A stretch of 64,000 nt of DNA. Origin: Hyphomonadaceae bacterium. Its GTDB lineage: Bacteria > Pseudomonadota > Alphaproteobacteria > Caulobacterales > Maricaulaceae. Position 1 is the first letter of the stretch. Every line of letters starts with the position of its first letter. The notes under the pieces were generated by a model that ran no database searches, had not been told where the DNA came from, and worked only from the letters and a program-made list of their open reading frames with translations. Shown here in pieces: positions 35,771 to 44,254 of this stretch. Where the stretch lies: positions 124,001-188,000 of the forward strand of contig JABDMW010000040.1 of NCBI GenBank assembly GCA_013001295.1, written 5' to 3'. The translations under genes and the position numbers were made by a program.

Positions 35771-36013
35771 TGTTTACCCCACTTACATTTACGCTTCCTG
35801 CCATCCGAAATAGCAAGGATAATTGCCCTAAACATTATCGGGCTACGTAGGAAAAAGTTATCAATGCCAGGTTAATTTCGGGTTAGCCAAGTCAATATTC
35901 GGGGGAAAAAGGCGGCTATAGTAAACAAAATAAAAACGTAAAAAATTTCAGTAAAATTGAACAAATTTAACCTAGGTCAATTTTCCATGATTTTTGTCTC
36001 CTAAATCGGACCT

Positions 36014-37048
36014 ATGGAAAAGCAAGATATGAAACTGCGTACAGCAGAGGGGGAAGATATGGCCGACGCTGTCTCCCCCCAACAATCCGAACCGGATCTA
36101 GCCACTGATACACGTGCGCTAACACCGGAACTGGAATATGAAGCACTCATGGAAGAAATGCGCCGTGATCCCGATGCCATTCGCCACGCGTTTGAGACCG
36201 GAAAATACCCTTACAAGAACAAGATGAAAAAAAGCGGGTATAACAATCGCAAAACCGAGCTTCAGACCGAACTTTTAAAAGTGCAAAAATGGGCGCGGCA
36301 GACCGGCCGTCGCTTTATCATCCTGTTTGAAGGTCGCGACGCCGCTGGCAAAGGCGGTACAATCAAGCGGTTTATGGAGCACCTCAACCCCCGTACCGCC
36401 CGGGTTGTAGCTCTGGAAAAACCCACCGATAAAGAACGGGGACAATGGTATTTCCAACGCTATGTCGAGCATTTCCCCACAAGTGGTGAAATGGTCTTGT
36501 TTGACCGGTCCTGGTATAACCGTGCCGGAGTTGAGCGGGTTATGGGCTTTTGTACGCCCAAGGAATATCTCGAATTTATGCGTCAGACGCCGGAATTTGA
36601 GCGCATGCTGACTCGTTCTGGCATATATCTGTACAAATACTGGTTCTCGGTCACCCAAGAAGAGCAGGACAGGCGCTTTGATGCGCGCAATGAAGACCCG
36701 CTTAAACAGTGGAAACTATCCCCCATCGATAATGCGAGCCGCAACAAATGGCGTGATTATACTGACGCTAAAGAAGCTATGTTTTATTACACGGATACGT
36801 TGGATGCGCCATGGACCGTGATCAAATCCGATTGCAAGAAACGGGCCCGTCTCGGTTGCATGGTCCATTTCCTGAATTCGTTGGATTATCCGGGCAAGGA
36901 CACGCATGTTGTCCATGCGCCGGACCCTCTGATTGTTGGTAAAAGCGCCCATGTCATACACGGGAATGACAGTATTTTGGGCACTGCACTGCATCCACAA
37001 CGCCCCTCACAACAAAAGCCGGCAGAACAAAAAGGCAAAAAAGTCTAA
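36014..37048 (+). CDS. ppk2: Polyphosphate kinase 2
   Basis: This 344-residue protein has the PPK2 core: Walker A FEGRDAAGKGGTIKRF near residues 105-120, DRSWYNRAGVERVMGF (Walker B/lid), and KYWFSVTQEEQDRRF. The family transfers phosphate between polyphosphate and nucleotides, favouring nucleotide synthesis. The single-domain form with an N-terminal extension of about 60 residues fits class I members. The C-terminal tail is Pro/Gln/Lys-rich. The ribosome site is weak. No ppk1 or ppx is nearby. It likely serves energy and stress metabolism. Confidence 0.93.
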   Translation: MEKQDMKLRTAEGEDMADAVSPQQSEPDLATDTRALTPELEYEALMEEMRRDPDAIRHAFETGKYPYKNKMKKSGYNNRKTELQTELLKVQKWARQTGRRFIILFEGRDAAGKGGTIKRFMEHLNPRTARVVALEKPTDKERGQWYFQRYVEHFPTSGEMVLFDRSWYNRAGVERVMGFCTPKEYLEFMRQTPEFERMLTRSGIYLYKYWFSVTQEEQDRRFDARNEDPLKQWKLSPIDNASRNKWRDYTDAKEAMFYYTDTLDAPWTVIKSDCKKRARLGCMVHFLNSLDYPGKDTHVVHAPDPLIVGKSAHVIHGNDSILGTALHPQRPSQQKPAEQKGKKV

Positions 37049-37397
37049 CTTGCAACATATTCAGATAAATCTACGGAATTTCCTATTCGGATCACAGCTT
37101 TTGACAGTATCGGGCCGCAATAAGCCTTTTAATATTGTGCCAATGTGCATTCGAATGAACTAAATCAGCTGGTTTTTAAAATTTATTTTGCGGACATCAA
37201 ATTAATTTTGAAAAGCACGAAAAAACGACTGAAATCGTAAGTCTTTGATTTCATTTAATTTTCAAATATTAGTAAGATTTTGTTAAGTTAACCTTTTGGT
37301 GATTTATGAACCACGGAATTCAAAAACAGGCGCTGCCCCAATCTTGCCTTATTTTGGCCCACGTCTGGCCAAGGTCGAGCGGCATAACATAATCATT

Positions 37398-37469
37398 GAT
37401 CGGGACAGGATTTAAAAGACGGTTTTAATCAGCCCCCCAGCCCCCGGATTTTAAAGTCCCGATCGATTT
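37398..37469 (+). ncRNA. Candidate structured small RNA segment
   Basis: GATCGGGAC (37398-37406) pairs with GTCCCGATC (37456-37464), enclosing a small inner hairpin TTAAAA-GACGG-TTTTAA and a C-rich loop. A T-run follows at 37467-37471. It lies well away from both flanking genes. No known RNA family is recognised; this is an inference from pairing only. Confidence 0.35.
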
Positions 37470-37485
37470 TTCCCACTAAGATACG

Positions 37486-37520
37486 GGGCCTTGTTTTCCC
37501 ACGAACAAGGCCCTTTCTTT
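37486..37520 (+). terminator. Intrinsic terminator in the intergenic region
   Basis: A 10-bp perfect stem GGGCCTTGTT (37486-37495) pairs with AACAAGGCCC (37504-37513), followed by TTTCTTTT. No plus-strand protein gene ends within 430 bases upstream, so it probably ends a non-coding transcript or a long ppk2 3' UTR. Confidence 0.75.
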
Positions 37521-37615
37521 TGCCTGATCCTCAGCTAAATCATATAATTGCTTTGCATTGCTAGTGCGAGCCGCACAGGTTAATGTCGTCGATATCGCAA
37601 ATGGGGAACAGGTCT

Positions 37616-38554
37616 ATGGCGCAGCGAATTTCCAAACTAGGCATAAAGAACTGGAAACCGGACCGGTTGCCCAATCTCAAGGGAAAAAATTATCTGATCA
37701 CGGGCGGTAATTCAGGCATCGGATATGAAGCAGCTAAAATGTTAGGCAGTGAAGGCGCCAATATCATCATTGCCTGCCGCAATACAAAAAAGGGACAGAC
37801 GGCGCTCAGAAAATTGGCAAAATACGTCAAAGGTGATCTCAGCCTTATAAAACTGGATTTAGCCGATCTCAATTCGGTACGCGAAGCCGCAAAAGAGGTG
37901 AAAAAACGATACAAATCTCTGGATGGACTCATCAACAATGCCGGCATTATGCAAACGCCCGAACTAAAAACCGCGGATGGCTTTGAAATGCAATTGGGCA
38001 CAAACCACCTCGGTCATTTCCTGTTATCCGGTTTGCTGTTTGATTTGGTTGAAAAAGCCGAGGGTCGTATCGTTACCGTCAGTAGTCTTGCGCATAAATT
38101 TGGTAAAATCCATTTTGACGATTTGATGCTGACCGAAAATTACGATCCGACAACCGCTTATTGTCAAAGTAAATTGGCAAATTTGATGTTTTCGCTGGAA
38201 CTCGACCGCCGGCTCAAAGCCAAGAACAGTCCGGTCAAAGCCATTGCCTGCCATCCCGGGTATTCCAATACCGCCTTGCAAAGCACCGGCCCGGAAGGTG
38301 CCTGGAAACTATTGTATAAATTCACAAATCTGACCATGGCACAGTCGGCACGTGCAGGTGCGATCCCGACCGTTCTCGCAGCCGCGGGCAAGGAAGCTCA
38401 GGCTGGCGCCTATTACGGTCCCCGAACGATGAGTGAGTCCCGTGGCCGGGTTAGCGACGCCACGGTTATTGGCCGCGCCTTAAGTGAGGAAAGCGCCAAA
38501 CGCCTGTGGGCGGAAAGCGAAAAACTCGTCGGTTTTGAGTGGGAAAAAATTTGA
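37616..38554 (+). CDS. Short-chain dehydrogenase/reductase (retinol dehydrogenase-like)
   Basis: ATG 37616, with GGGGAACAGG upstream, gives 312 residues; ATG 37583 would add 11. TGGNSGIGYEAAKMLG is the NAD(P)-binding Gly motif, NNAGIMQTP the second, VTVSSLAHKFGK holds the catalytic Ser and YCQSK the Tyr/Lys pair. The long C-terminal part and the LGTNHLGHFLL segment resemble the retinol dehydrogenase/WWOX-like subgroup. The substrate is unknown. A dispersed repeat begins 15 bases downstream. Confidence 0.87.
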   Translation: MAQRISKLGIKNWKPDRLPNLKGKNYLITGGNSGIGYEAAKMLGSEGANIIIACRNTKKGQTALRKLAKYVKGDLSLIKLDLADLNSVREAAKEVKKRYKSLDGLINNAGIMQTPELKTADGFEMQLGTNHLGHFLLSGLLFDLVEKAEGRIVTVSSLAHKFGKIHFDDLMLTENYDPTTAYCQSKLANLMFSLELDRRLKAKNSPVKAIACHPGYSNTALQSTGPEGAWKLLYKFTNLTMAQSARAGAIPTVLAAAGKEAQAGAYYGPRTMSESRGRVSDATVIGRALSEESAKRLWAESEKLVGFEWEKI

Positions 38555-38569
38555 ACAAAGGCGCCAATT

Positions 38570-38637
38570 CCTCTCCTAAGGGAGAGGACTGCGTGCAAGA
38601 TCGATTCTTAATCGAGATTGCACTGCAGGGTGAGGGG
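38570..38637 (+). repeat. Dispersed palindromic repeat, copy R1a
   Basis: The copy begins with the palindrome CCTCTCCTAAGGGAGAGG (38570-38587) and ends with GGGTGAGGGG (38628-38637). The middle, ATCGATTCTTAATCGAGAT flanked by TGCA words, is itself partly palindromic. Related copies lie at 38682, 42568, 43812 and 44221. Confidence 0.85.
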
Positions 38638-38681
38638 AAATGATGGCGCGATTTTCGAGTTTATCGGATGTGGTAAGTTGA

Positions 38682-38731
38682 CCCCTCACCCGCAGTGAGC
38701 TTCGCTCACGCGACCTCTCCCCAAGGAGAGG
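38682..38731 (-). repeat. Dispersed palindromic repeat, copy R1b (inverted)
   Basis: CCCCTCACCC (38682-38691) is followed by a GTGAGC/GCTCAC hairpin and CCTCTCCCCAAGGAGAGG (38714-38731). It is the reverse orientation of R1a, 44 bases away, so the two face each other through their GTGAGGGG ends with no gene between. Confidence 0.85.
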
Positions 38732-38742
38732 TTTGATCTACT

Positions 38743-40221
38743 CTAAACCCCCAATTTCTTCCGTAAAATTTCGTTCACCGCTTGCGGGTTGGCTTTGCCC
38801 TGGGAGGCTTTCATCACTTGCCCGACGAACCAGCCCATAGATTTGGGATTTTCCGCCACTTTGGCTGCTTGGTCCGGGTTGGCCGCAATCACATCGTCTA
38901 CGAGTTTCTCAATCGCGCCCATATCGGTGACCTGTTTCAGGCCATCTTTCTCAATGATGTCATCGGCCGAGCCTTCGCCCGCGAACATTTTCTCAAATAC
39001 TTGCTTGGCGATCTTGCCGGAAATTGTTTTATCCGCGATCCGGTCCAGCAGCCCGCCGAGCGCAACCGCATCAACCGGGCTGTCTTCCAGCTCAATACCG
39101 GCCTTGTTAAGCGCGCCAAATAAATCCCCCATCATCCAGTTGGCGGCGATTTTGGCATCCCGGCCCTTGGCCAATGTCTCGTAGAATTCCGCCTTCTTTT
39201 TGCTGGCCGTGAGAATGCCGGCATCATAGGCCGGAATGCCATAGCTCTCGATAAACCGGGCTTTGCGCGCATCCGGGAGTTCCGGTAGGTTCGCTTTGAT
39301 CTTCGCGATAAAATCGTCGGTGATTTTGATCGGCAATAAATCCGGATCCGGGAAATACCGGTAATCATGGGCATCTTCTTTGGAGCGCATCGTCCGGGTT
39401 TCGCCTTTGGCATTGTCAAACAGGCGAGTTTCCTGATCGATTTCACCGCCGGATTCGAGGATATCGATTTGACGACGGGCTTCATAATTAATGGCCTGAC
39501 GGATAAAGCGCATGGAATTGACGTTCTTGATCTCGCAACGCGTGCCAAGCTCACCGCCTGGCTTGCGCACAGACACATTGACGTCAGCTCGCAAGTTTCC
39601 CTTCTCCATATCCCCGTCACAGGTGCCGAGCGAACGCACGATCGCGCGCAGTTTTTCAACATAGGCGGAAGCCTCTTCCGGCGAGCGCATATCCGGCTTG
39701 GACACGATCTCCATCAAACACACACCTGAACGGTTGAGGTCGACAAAAGTATCATCTGGCGAGAGATCATGAATGGACTTGCCGGCGTCCTGCTCCAGAT
39801 GCAGGCGCTCGATCCCGACGGAAACAGGCTCGCCGCCTTCCGGCTCAATCTCGATCTCACCTTCGCCGACGATCGGAAACTCGAATTGAGAGATTTGATA
39901 ACCTTGCGGCAAATCCGGATAGAAATAATTTTTACGGTCAAAGCGCGAATATTTGTTGATTTCGGCATTGAGGCCCAATCCGGTGCGCACAGCCTGCTCG
40001 ATGCAGAATTCATTGACCACGGGCAACATGCCGGGCATGGCCGCATCCACGAGGGAAACCTGCGTATTCGGTTCGGCCCCATATTCGGTGGCTGCGCCTG
40101 AGAATAATTTGGCGTTCGAAGCGACCTGCGCGTGAACTTCCAATCCTATGATCATTTCCCAGTCGTGATCCCGCCCGGAGAGCCAGTCTTTCTTGTCGGC
40201 GACGCGTTCAGCTGTAAACAT
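38743..40221 (-). CDS. gatB: Aspartyl/glutamyl-tRNA amidotransferase subunit B
   Basis: This 492-residue protein has the GatB signature [23 protein letters not shown] at the N-terminus. The [14 protein letters not shown] and [13 protein letters not shown] segments form the Mg/kinase cradle, and the C-terminal YqeY-like tail includes [14 protein letters not shown]. GatB phosphorylates the misacylated glutamyl/aspartyl-tRNA and accepts ammonia from GatA. It is the last gene of the gat operon, 15 bases after the unknown gene. AAGGAATAAAG precedes the ATG. A repeat pair lies 11 bases beyond its stop. Confidence 0.96.
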   Translation of the reverse strand: MFTAERVADKKDWLSGRDHDWEMIIGLEVHAQVASNAKLFSGAATEYGAEPNTQVSLVDAAMPGMLPVVNEFCIEQAVRTGLGLNAEINKYSRFDRKNYFYPDLPQGYQISQFEFPIVGEGEIEIEPEGGEPVSVGIERLHLEQDAGKSIHDLSPDDTFVDLNRSGVCLMEIVSKPDMRSPEEASAYVEKLRAIVRSLGTCDGDMEKGNLRADVNVSVRKPGGELGTRCEIKNVNSMRFIRQAINYEARRQIDILESGGEIDQETRLFDNAKGETRTMRSKEDAHDYRYFPDPDLLPIKITDDFIAKIKANLPELPDARKARFIESYGIPAYDAGILTASKKKAEFYETLAKGRDAKIAANWMMGDLFGALNKAGIELEDSPVDAVALGGLLDRIADKTISGKIAKQVFEKMFAGEGSADDIIEKDGLKQVTDMGAIEKLVDDVIAANPDQAAKVAENPKSMGWFVGQVMKASQGKANPQAVNEILRKKLGV

Positions 40222-40236
40222 TACTTTATTCCTTAA

Positions 40237-40662
40237 TTAAGCAGTTTTCCAATCAACGGCACGGTCAAAATCTTGGTCCATTTTACGCCTTCTCTCGTCG
40301 TCAACTTTGACTTGGTCTTCCGGCTTGGGGATAGCTATTGGTACGGAAAATGAAATGCTATTCGTTGCGGATCTTGCTTCTCCAACCGTGCCATCTGCTT
40401 TCACTGCCAATACATTAATTTGTCCAGCACCATCAATTGAGGTTGATATTTCGGCGGCAACGTCAAATTTTACCATTGTGATACTGTTGCCCTGGAGGTC
40501 CTTGTAATCTGTTTTAGATGCGGTTCTACCGACATACTTTCCTAAATTTTCATCGCGTTGGGCCGAAACCACACCGATCAATATTTGGCGACACACTTGT
40601 TCGACATAATCACTTAAGGCCACGCCCGCTGCAGTTTTTTTAATACTTTTTTCTTTGGCCAT
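40237..40662 (-). CDS. Unknown protein encoded between gatA and gatB
   Basis: ATG 40662 overlaps the gatA stop as TAATG and has GGAG 6 bases upstream, giving 141 residues. The protein starts basic (AKEKSIKKTAAG), has a helix LSDYVEQVCRQILIGVV and then beta strands: MVKFDVAAEISTSID, NVLAVKADG and SISFSVPIAIPKPE. The helix plus FDVA...SFSVP pattern recalls a trypsin-co-occurring domain (Trypco2-like), but I hold this loosely. It lacks membrane segments. Standard gat operons have no gene here. The coupling implies co-expression, not necessarily a GatCAB function. Confidence 0.75.
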   Translation of the reverse strand: MAKEKSIKKTAAGVALSDYVEQVCRQILIGVVSAQRDENLGKYVGRTASKTDYKDLQGNSITMVKFDVAAEISTSIDGAGQINVLAVKADGTVGEARSATNSISFSVPIAIPKPEDQVKVDDERRRKMDQDFDRAVDWKTA

Positions 40663-42131
40663 TATGCACTCCACCACTTCTCCGGTTCCGCTTTGAAATC
40701 GGCGGCTTTTTCAAGCGCGGCGCCCGCAGCGAACACAGTTTCTTCATCCAGAGCCCGGCCGATGATTTGCAGGCCGAGCGGCAAACCATCTTTGTCGAGC
40801 GATGCCGGAACAGACATGGCCGGTAAGCCTGCCAGATTGGCCGTCACGGTGAAAATATCGTTGAGATACATCTGAACCGGATCATTGACCGGACGCCCGA
40901 CCGGGAAAGCCGCACTTGGGCAAGTTGGTGCCAACAGTGCATCACACTTCTCCCAGGCATTTTTGAAGTCTTGAGCGATGCGGGCGCGGACCTTCTGTGC
41001 CCGGAGATAATAAGCATCGTAATAACCGGCCGACAGCACATAAGTGCCGATCATGATGCGGCGACGCACCTCTTTGCCGAACCCGTCAGCGCGGGTGCGC
41101 TCATAGGTATCGTTCAAGTCTTCGCCAGCAACGCGGTTGCCATAGCGCATACCGTCATAACGCGCGAGATTAGACGAAGCTTCCGCCGGCGCCACGATAT
41201 AATAGGCCGGCAAAGCGTATTTCGTATGCGGCAAGGACACGTGTACGATTTCCGCGCCGGCTTCTTCGAGCCATTTAATCCCTTGTTGCCACAGCTCTTC
41301 AATATCAGACGGCATGCCGTCCATTGTGTATTCTTTCGGGATGCCGATTTTCAGGCCTTTCACGCCTTTATCACAGGCGGCCATGAAGTCTGGCAGGGCT
41401 TCATTGATGGAAGTCGAATCTTTCGGATCATACCCGGCCATGGATTGCAGCATGATCGCACTGTCTTTGACGGTGCGGGTGATTGGTCCGGCCTGATCCA
41501 GCGAGCTGGCAAAGGCGACAACGCCCCAGCGGGAGCAGCGGCCATAGGTCGGTTTTATGCCGACTGTTCCAGTAAAGCTGGCCGGCTGGCGGATCGACCC
41601 ACCGGTATCGGTCGCAGTCGCGCCCAGACAAATGCGTGCCGCCACGGCTGAGGCTGAACCACCTGAAGAGCCACCGGGAACCAGATTGTCATCGACCTTC
41701 CACGGATTGATCACAGGACCGAAATACGAGGTCTCATTGGCAGAGCCCATGGCAAACTCATCAAGATTAAGCTTGCCCAGCATGACCATGCCGTCTCGCT
41801 TCATATTGGACGTAACCGTGCTTTCATATTGCGGGGTAAAATCACCCAGAATTTTCGATCCCGCTGTCGTGCGCACGCCCTCGGTACAGAATAGGTCTTT
41901 GACGCCAAGCGGAGCGCCTTCGAGCAAACCGCCATCACCTTTGGCAAGCTTCTCGTCCGACGCCTTAGCGGCGGCGCGGGCATTGTCATAATCGGTTGTG
42001 ATGAAGGCGTTGAGTTCGCTGGCGTCTTCACAGGCTTTGATATGCGCTTCGGTAATTTCGAGCGAGGTAAAGTCTTTGGCTTTCAATCCCGCCAAAGCCC
42101 CTTCGAGTGTCAAGTTGGTAAAGTCAGTCAT
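40662..42131 (-). CDS. gatA: Glutamyl-tRNA(Gln)/aspartyl-tRNA(Asn) amidotransferase subunit A
   Basis: This 489-residue protein has the amidase signature: APLGVKDLF with the catalytic Lys, [34 protein letters not shown] with the cis-Ser and nucleophile Ser. GatA hydrolyses glutamine and channels ammonia to GatB. It starts 3 bases after the gatC stop and has GGAG before the ATG, so it is coupled to gatC. Indirect Gln-tRNA synthesis is usual for alphaproteobacteria. Confidence 0.96.
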   Translation of the reverse strand: MTDFTNLTLEGALAGLKAKDFTSLEITEAHIKACEDASELNAFITTDYDNARAAAKASDEKLAKGDGGLLEGAPLGVKDLFCTEGVRTTAGSKILGDFTPQYESTVTSNMKRDGMVMLGKLNLDEFAMGSANETSYFGPVINPWKVDDNLVPGGSSGGSASAVAARICLGATATDTGGSIRQPASFTGTVGIKPTYGRCSRWGVVAFASSLDQAGPITRTVKDSAIMLQSMAGYDPKDSTSINEALPDFMAACDKGVKGLKIGIPKEYTMDGMPSDIEELWQQGIKWLEEAGAEIVHVSLPHTKYALPAYYIVAPAEASSNLARYDGMRYGNRVAGEDLNDTYERTRADGFGKEVRRRIMIGTYVLSAGYYDAYYLRAQKVRARIAQDFKNAWEKCDALLAPTCPSAAFPVGRPVNDPVQMYLNDIFTVTANLAGLPAMSVPASLDKDGLPLGLQIIGRALDEETVFAAGAALEKAADFKAEPEKWWSA

Positions 42132-42134
42132 GCT

Positions 42135-42437
42135 CTACTCCACCGACCGAGGCACAACGAAATAACCGGCTTCTGATTTTGGTGCATTGGCCAGAACTTT
42201 TTCACGCACGGCACCGTCGGTGATTTTGTCTTCACGCAACGGCGCAGCCATCTCGACTGCCGATGTCATTGGCTCGACCCCTTCGACGTCAACCTCTTGC
42301 AATTGCTCGATCCAGGCCAGAATGCCATTCATCTCGTCGGCCAAATGGGCCAGACGATCTTCTTCGACATGCAGGCGCGACAGTCGCGCAATTTTCTTCA
42401 CAGTTTCGGCGGTAACGCCGGTCTCTTTAGCACTCAC
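42135..42437 (-). CDS. gatC: Aspartyl/glutamyl-tRNA amidotransferase subunit C
   Basis: GTG 42437 with GGAG 5 bases upstream gives 100 residues, the usual family size; an ATG at 42479 would add 14 atypical residues. VTAETVKKIARLSRLHVEEDRL is the conserved N-terminal helix and EPMTSAVEMAAPLREDKITDG is the extended segment that wraps GatA. It stabilises the GatCAB complex. It is first in the operon; its promoter must lie in 42438-42692. Confidence 0.94.
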   Translation of the reverse strand: MSAKETGVTAETVKKIARLSRLHVEEDRLAHLADEMNGILAWIEQLQEVDVEGVEPMTSAVEMAAPLREDKITDGAVREKVLANAPKSEAGYFVVPRSVE

Positions 42438-42567
42438 GGGAACTCCGTTAGATCGGGAGGTTGATTTAAGCGTTTTCACCTATCAGGACGGGGGCGATTG
42501 GGCAAGTGGGGAGTGTGTCGCATCTGCGAGAAATTCAGATCATTATTTATGACGTACCTTGTGACTG

Positions 42568-42609
42568 CCCCTCACCCTCGCTTCGCTCGACCTCTCCCCA
42601 AAGGAGAGG
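42568..42609 (-). repeat. Dispersed palindromic repeat, copy R2
   Basis: CCCCTCACCC (42568-42577), a short CGCTTCGCTCG middle and CCTCTCCCCAAAGGAGAGG (42591-42609). It has the same orientation as R1b and R4 and stands alone, between gatC and the hydrolase gene. Confidence 0.82.
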
Positions 42610-42692
42610 TTAAGATAACAACTGCATATGCATTGAATTTCATATTGATTGGACGGTGTGCACGTGGCACAAAATCGTCCAAAGGATAAATT

Positions 42693-43787
42693 ATGGTCTA
42701 TCAACTGCTTTTCCCCCTCGCCGTGCCGGTCGCTGCTGTGGCCGCGATCACGAAATTTCACCTCAAAGGGCCGAGCCTGAAGAAATACGACAAGCCTGTG
42801 GATCTGCATTTCAATTCTGATCCAAATTCCAAAGGCGTCAAAGACGTCAGCGACTATCTGATCGAGAAATTCATCAAACCCGCCCAAGGGGATGGCGGCG
42901 CAGTCGAGAAACTGAGCGCCAAGCGAGAACGCTTCGAGCAAGGCGGTTTAACCCGCAAATTTCCGTCTAAATTCACGCGGTTTACCATTAAAGACATGGG
43001 TGTGCCGGATTTGACAGGTGAATGGACCGAGGCCAAAGGTGCCGATCCAAATAAGCGGATCCTATATTTGCACGGTGGTGCCTACACGGTCGGCAGCGCC
43101 ATATCCCACCGCGCCATCACCAGCCAACTCTCTGAGCGCACCGGCTGTGTGGTCTGCGCTATCGACTACCGCCTGATGCCGGAAAACTCCCGCTCGGCAC
43201 CCATGGAAGATGCTCGGGCGGCCTACCGCTGGGTCTTGGAAAACGGCCCTAAAGGCCCGGCGCCAATTGAGAAATTTGCCATTTCCGGCGACAGTGCCGG
43301 CGGCAATCTTACCCTAACCACCATCAATTGGGCGCGTGACGCCGGCATGCGGCAAGCCGATGCCATCGCCGTTCTGTCGCCCGCGACGGATGCCACGGTT
43401 TCATCGCCCAGTATAAAAGGCAATTTTGCCACTGACTTGATGCTGCAGCCCTTGGTGGGACCTCTATTGAAACTACCGACCTGGGTGTTGTTGTGGGGAT
43501 CATGGCGACAAACCGGCTTCCGCCCGTCCGACCCCAAGGTTTCCCCTATTTATGATCATCTTCGGGACTTGCCGCCCATATTGGTGCAAGCTTCCGAGAC
43601 CGAAATGCTGCGCGATGACGCGGTGCGCTATGTGGCCAAGGCCAAGGCAGCCGGCACCGATGCGCGTCTGCAACTGTGGAACCACATGCCGCACGTGTTC
43701 CAGATCTTTGATGAAATGTTGCCGGAAGCCGGCGATGCCCTGCAAGAAATCGCCAATTTCTTCGCGGAGTTTGGGGTGAAGAAGTAA
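42693..43787 (+). CDS. Alpha/beta hydrolase, HSL-like esterase with N-terminal anchor
   Basis: The protein has 364 residues. A hydrophobic N-terminus (LLFPLAVPVAAVAAI) suggests membrane attachment. LYLHGGAYTVGS begins the oxyanion site at His127 and ISGDSAGGNLTL places the nucleophile Ser at 201. ASETEMLRDDAVRY holds the Asp and HMPHVFQIF the His. It is an HSL-family esterase like the gene at 1382 but with about 60 extra N-terminal residues. AAAGGA precedes the ATG. The substrate is unknown; a lipid ester is plausible from the anchor. Confidence 0.85.
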   Translation: MVYQLLFPLAVPVAAVAAITKFHLKGPSLKKYDKPVDLHFNSDPNSKGVKDVSDYLIEKFIKPAQGDGGAVEKLSAKRERFEQGGLTRKFPSKFTRFTIKDMGVPDLTGEWTEAKGADPNKRILYLHGGAYTVGSAISHRAITSQLSERTGCVVCAIDYRLMPENSRSAPMEDARAAYRWVLENGPKGPAPIEKFAISGDSAGGNLTLTTINWARDAGMRQADAIAVLSPATDATVSSPSIKGNFATDLMLQPLVGPLLKLPTWVLLWGSWRQTGFRPSDPKVSPIYDHLRDLPPILVQASETEMLRDDAVRYVAKAKAAGTDARLQLWNHMPHVFQIFDEMLPEAGDALQEIANFFAEFGVKK

Positions 43788-43811
43788 AATTTTTAGAAAA
43801 CCTATAGACTA

Positions 43812-43873
43812 CCTCTCCCTTGGGAGAGGTCGCGTGACCTCGGACATATTCCGGGGGAACTGCGGGTGAGGGG
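43812..43873 (+). repeat. Dispersed palindromic repeat, copy R3
   Basis: CCTCTCCCTTGGGAGAGG (43812-43829) leads through a 34-base middle to GGGTGAGGGG (43864-43873). It has the same orientation as R1a. Its inner end lies 3 bases from the end of the DUF559 pseudogene. Confidence 0.85.
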
Positions 43874-43876
43874 AAT

Positions 43877-44218
43877 TTATGTGACCCCGATTAGCCGTTC
43901 AATATCAGCGAATACTCCGTCGATATTTTCGGATATCTCATTATTTCAGTAACGAAGCACCCTATATCCTTGATCCTCAAGGAATGCAGATCACCTAGCA
44001 TCATATTCGCGTGCATCATCTGTTGCATGTTGATCACCATAAAGCTCGACAATCAGCATTTCTGTTTCGCAAAAAAAATCGACAATAAATCGACCGATTG
44101 GAACCTGTCTCTTGAATTTTAAATTATAAAATTGGCGGTTTCTAGCTTCATTCCAAAAACAAGTTTCAGCGTTGGTTTGATCTCGACGGAGTTTTCTGGC
44201 GAGTTCAATGCTATTCAT
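43877..44218 (-). pseudogene. DUF559 (Vsr-like) endonuclease with two in-frame TGA codons
   Basis: From ATG 44218 the frame encodes NSIELARKLRRDQTNAETCFWNEARNR and a PD-(D/E)xK-like core (GRFIVDFFCETEMLIVELYGDQH), typical of DUF559. It then meets TGA at 43993-43991. Reading on in the same frame restores the family tail (SAFLEDQGYRVLRY-stop-NNEISENIDGVFADIERL), broken by a second TGA at 43948-43946 where family members have Trp. The frame ends at 43877, 114 codons in all. No frameshift is needed. CGA-to-TGA and TGG-to-TGA changes explain both stops. It is bracketed by inverted repeats R3 and R4. Confidence 0.85.
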
Positions 44219-44220
44219 AT

Positions 44221-44248
44221 CCCCTCACCCTCTCCCCAAGGAGAGGGG
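44221..44248 (-). repeat. Dispersed palindromic repeat, copy R4 (short)
   Basis: CCCCTCACC runs directly into CTCTCCCCAAGGAGAGGGG, without the middle part of other copies. It begins 2 bases upstream of the pseudogene start codon and is inverted relative to R3. Confidence 0.82.
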
Positions 44249-44254
44249 ATAATA

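Larger units (their letters stand above)
37049..37582. other. 534-bp intergenic region with strong hairpins, no protein gene
   Basis: The first 270 bases are AT-rich. From about 37330 the composition changes to GC-rich and structured: TTGGCCC/GGCCAA near 37355-37372, then two large hairpins described separately. No open frame is convincing. The arrangement (AT-rich leader, structured body, terminator) is compatible with a small RNA gene. Confidence 0.5.

Noticed and set aside
40971-41651. 226-codon plus-strand frame antisense to gatA
   Set aside because: gatA is unmistakable on the other strand, so this frame is a shadow.
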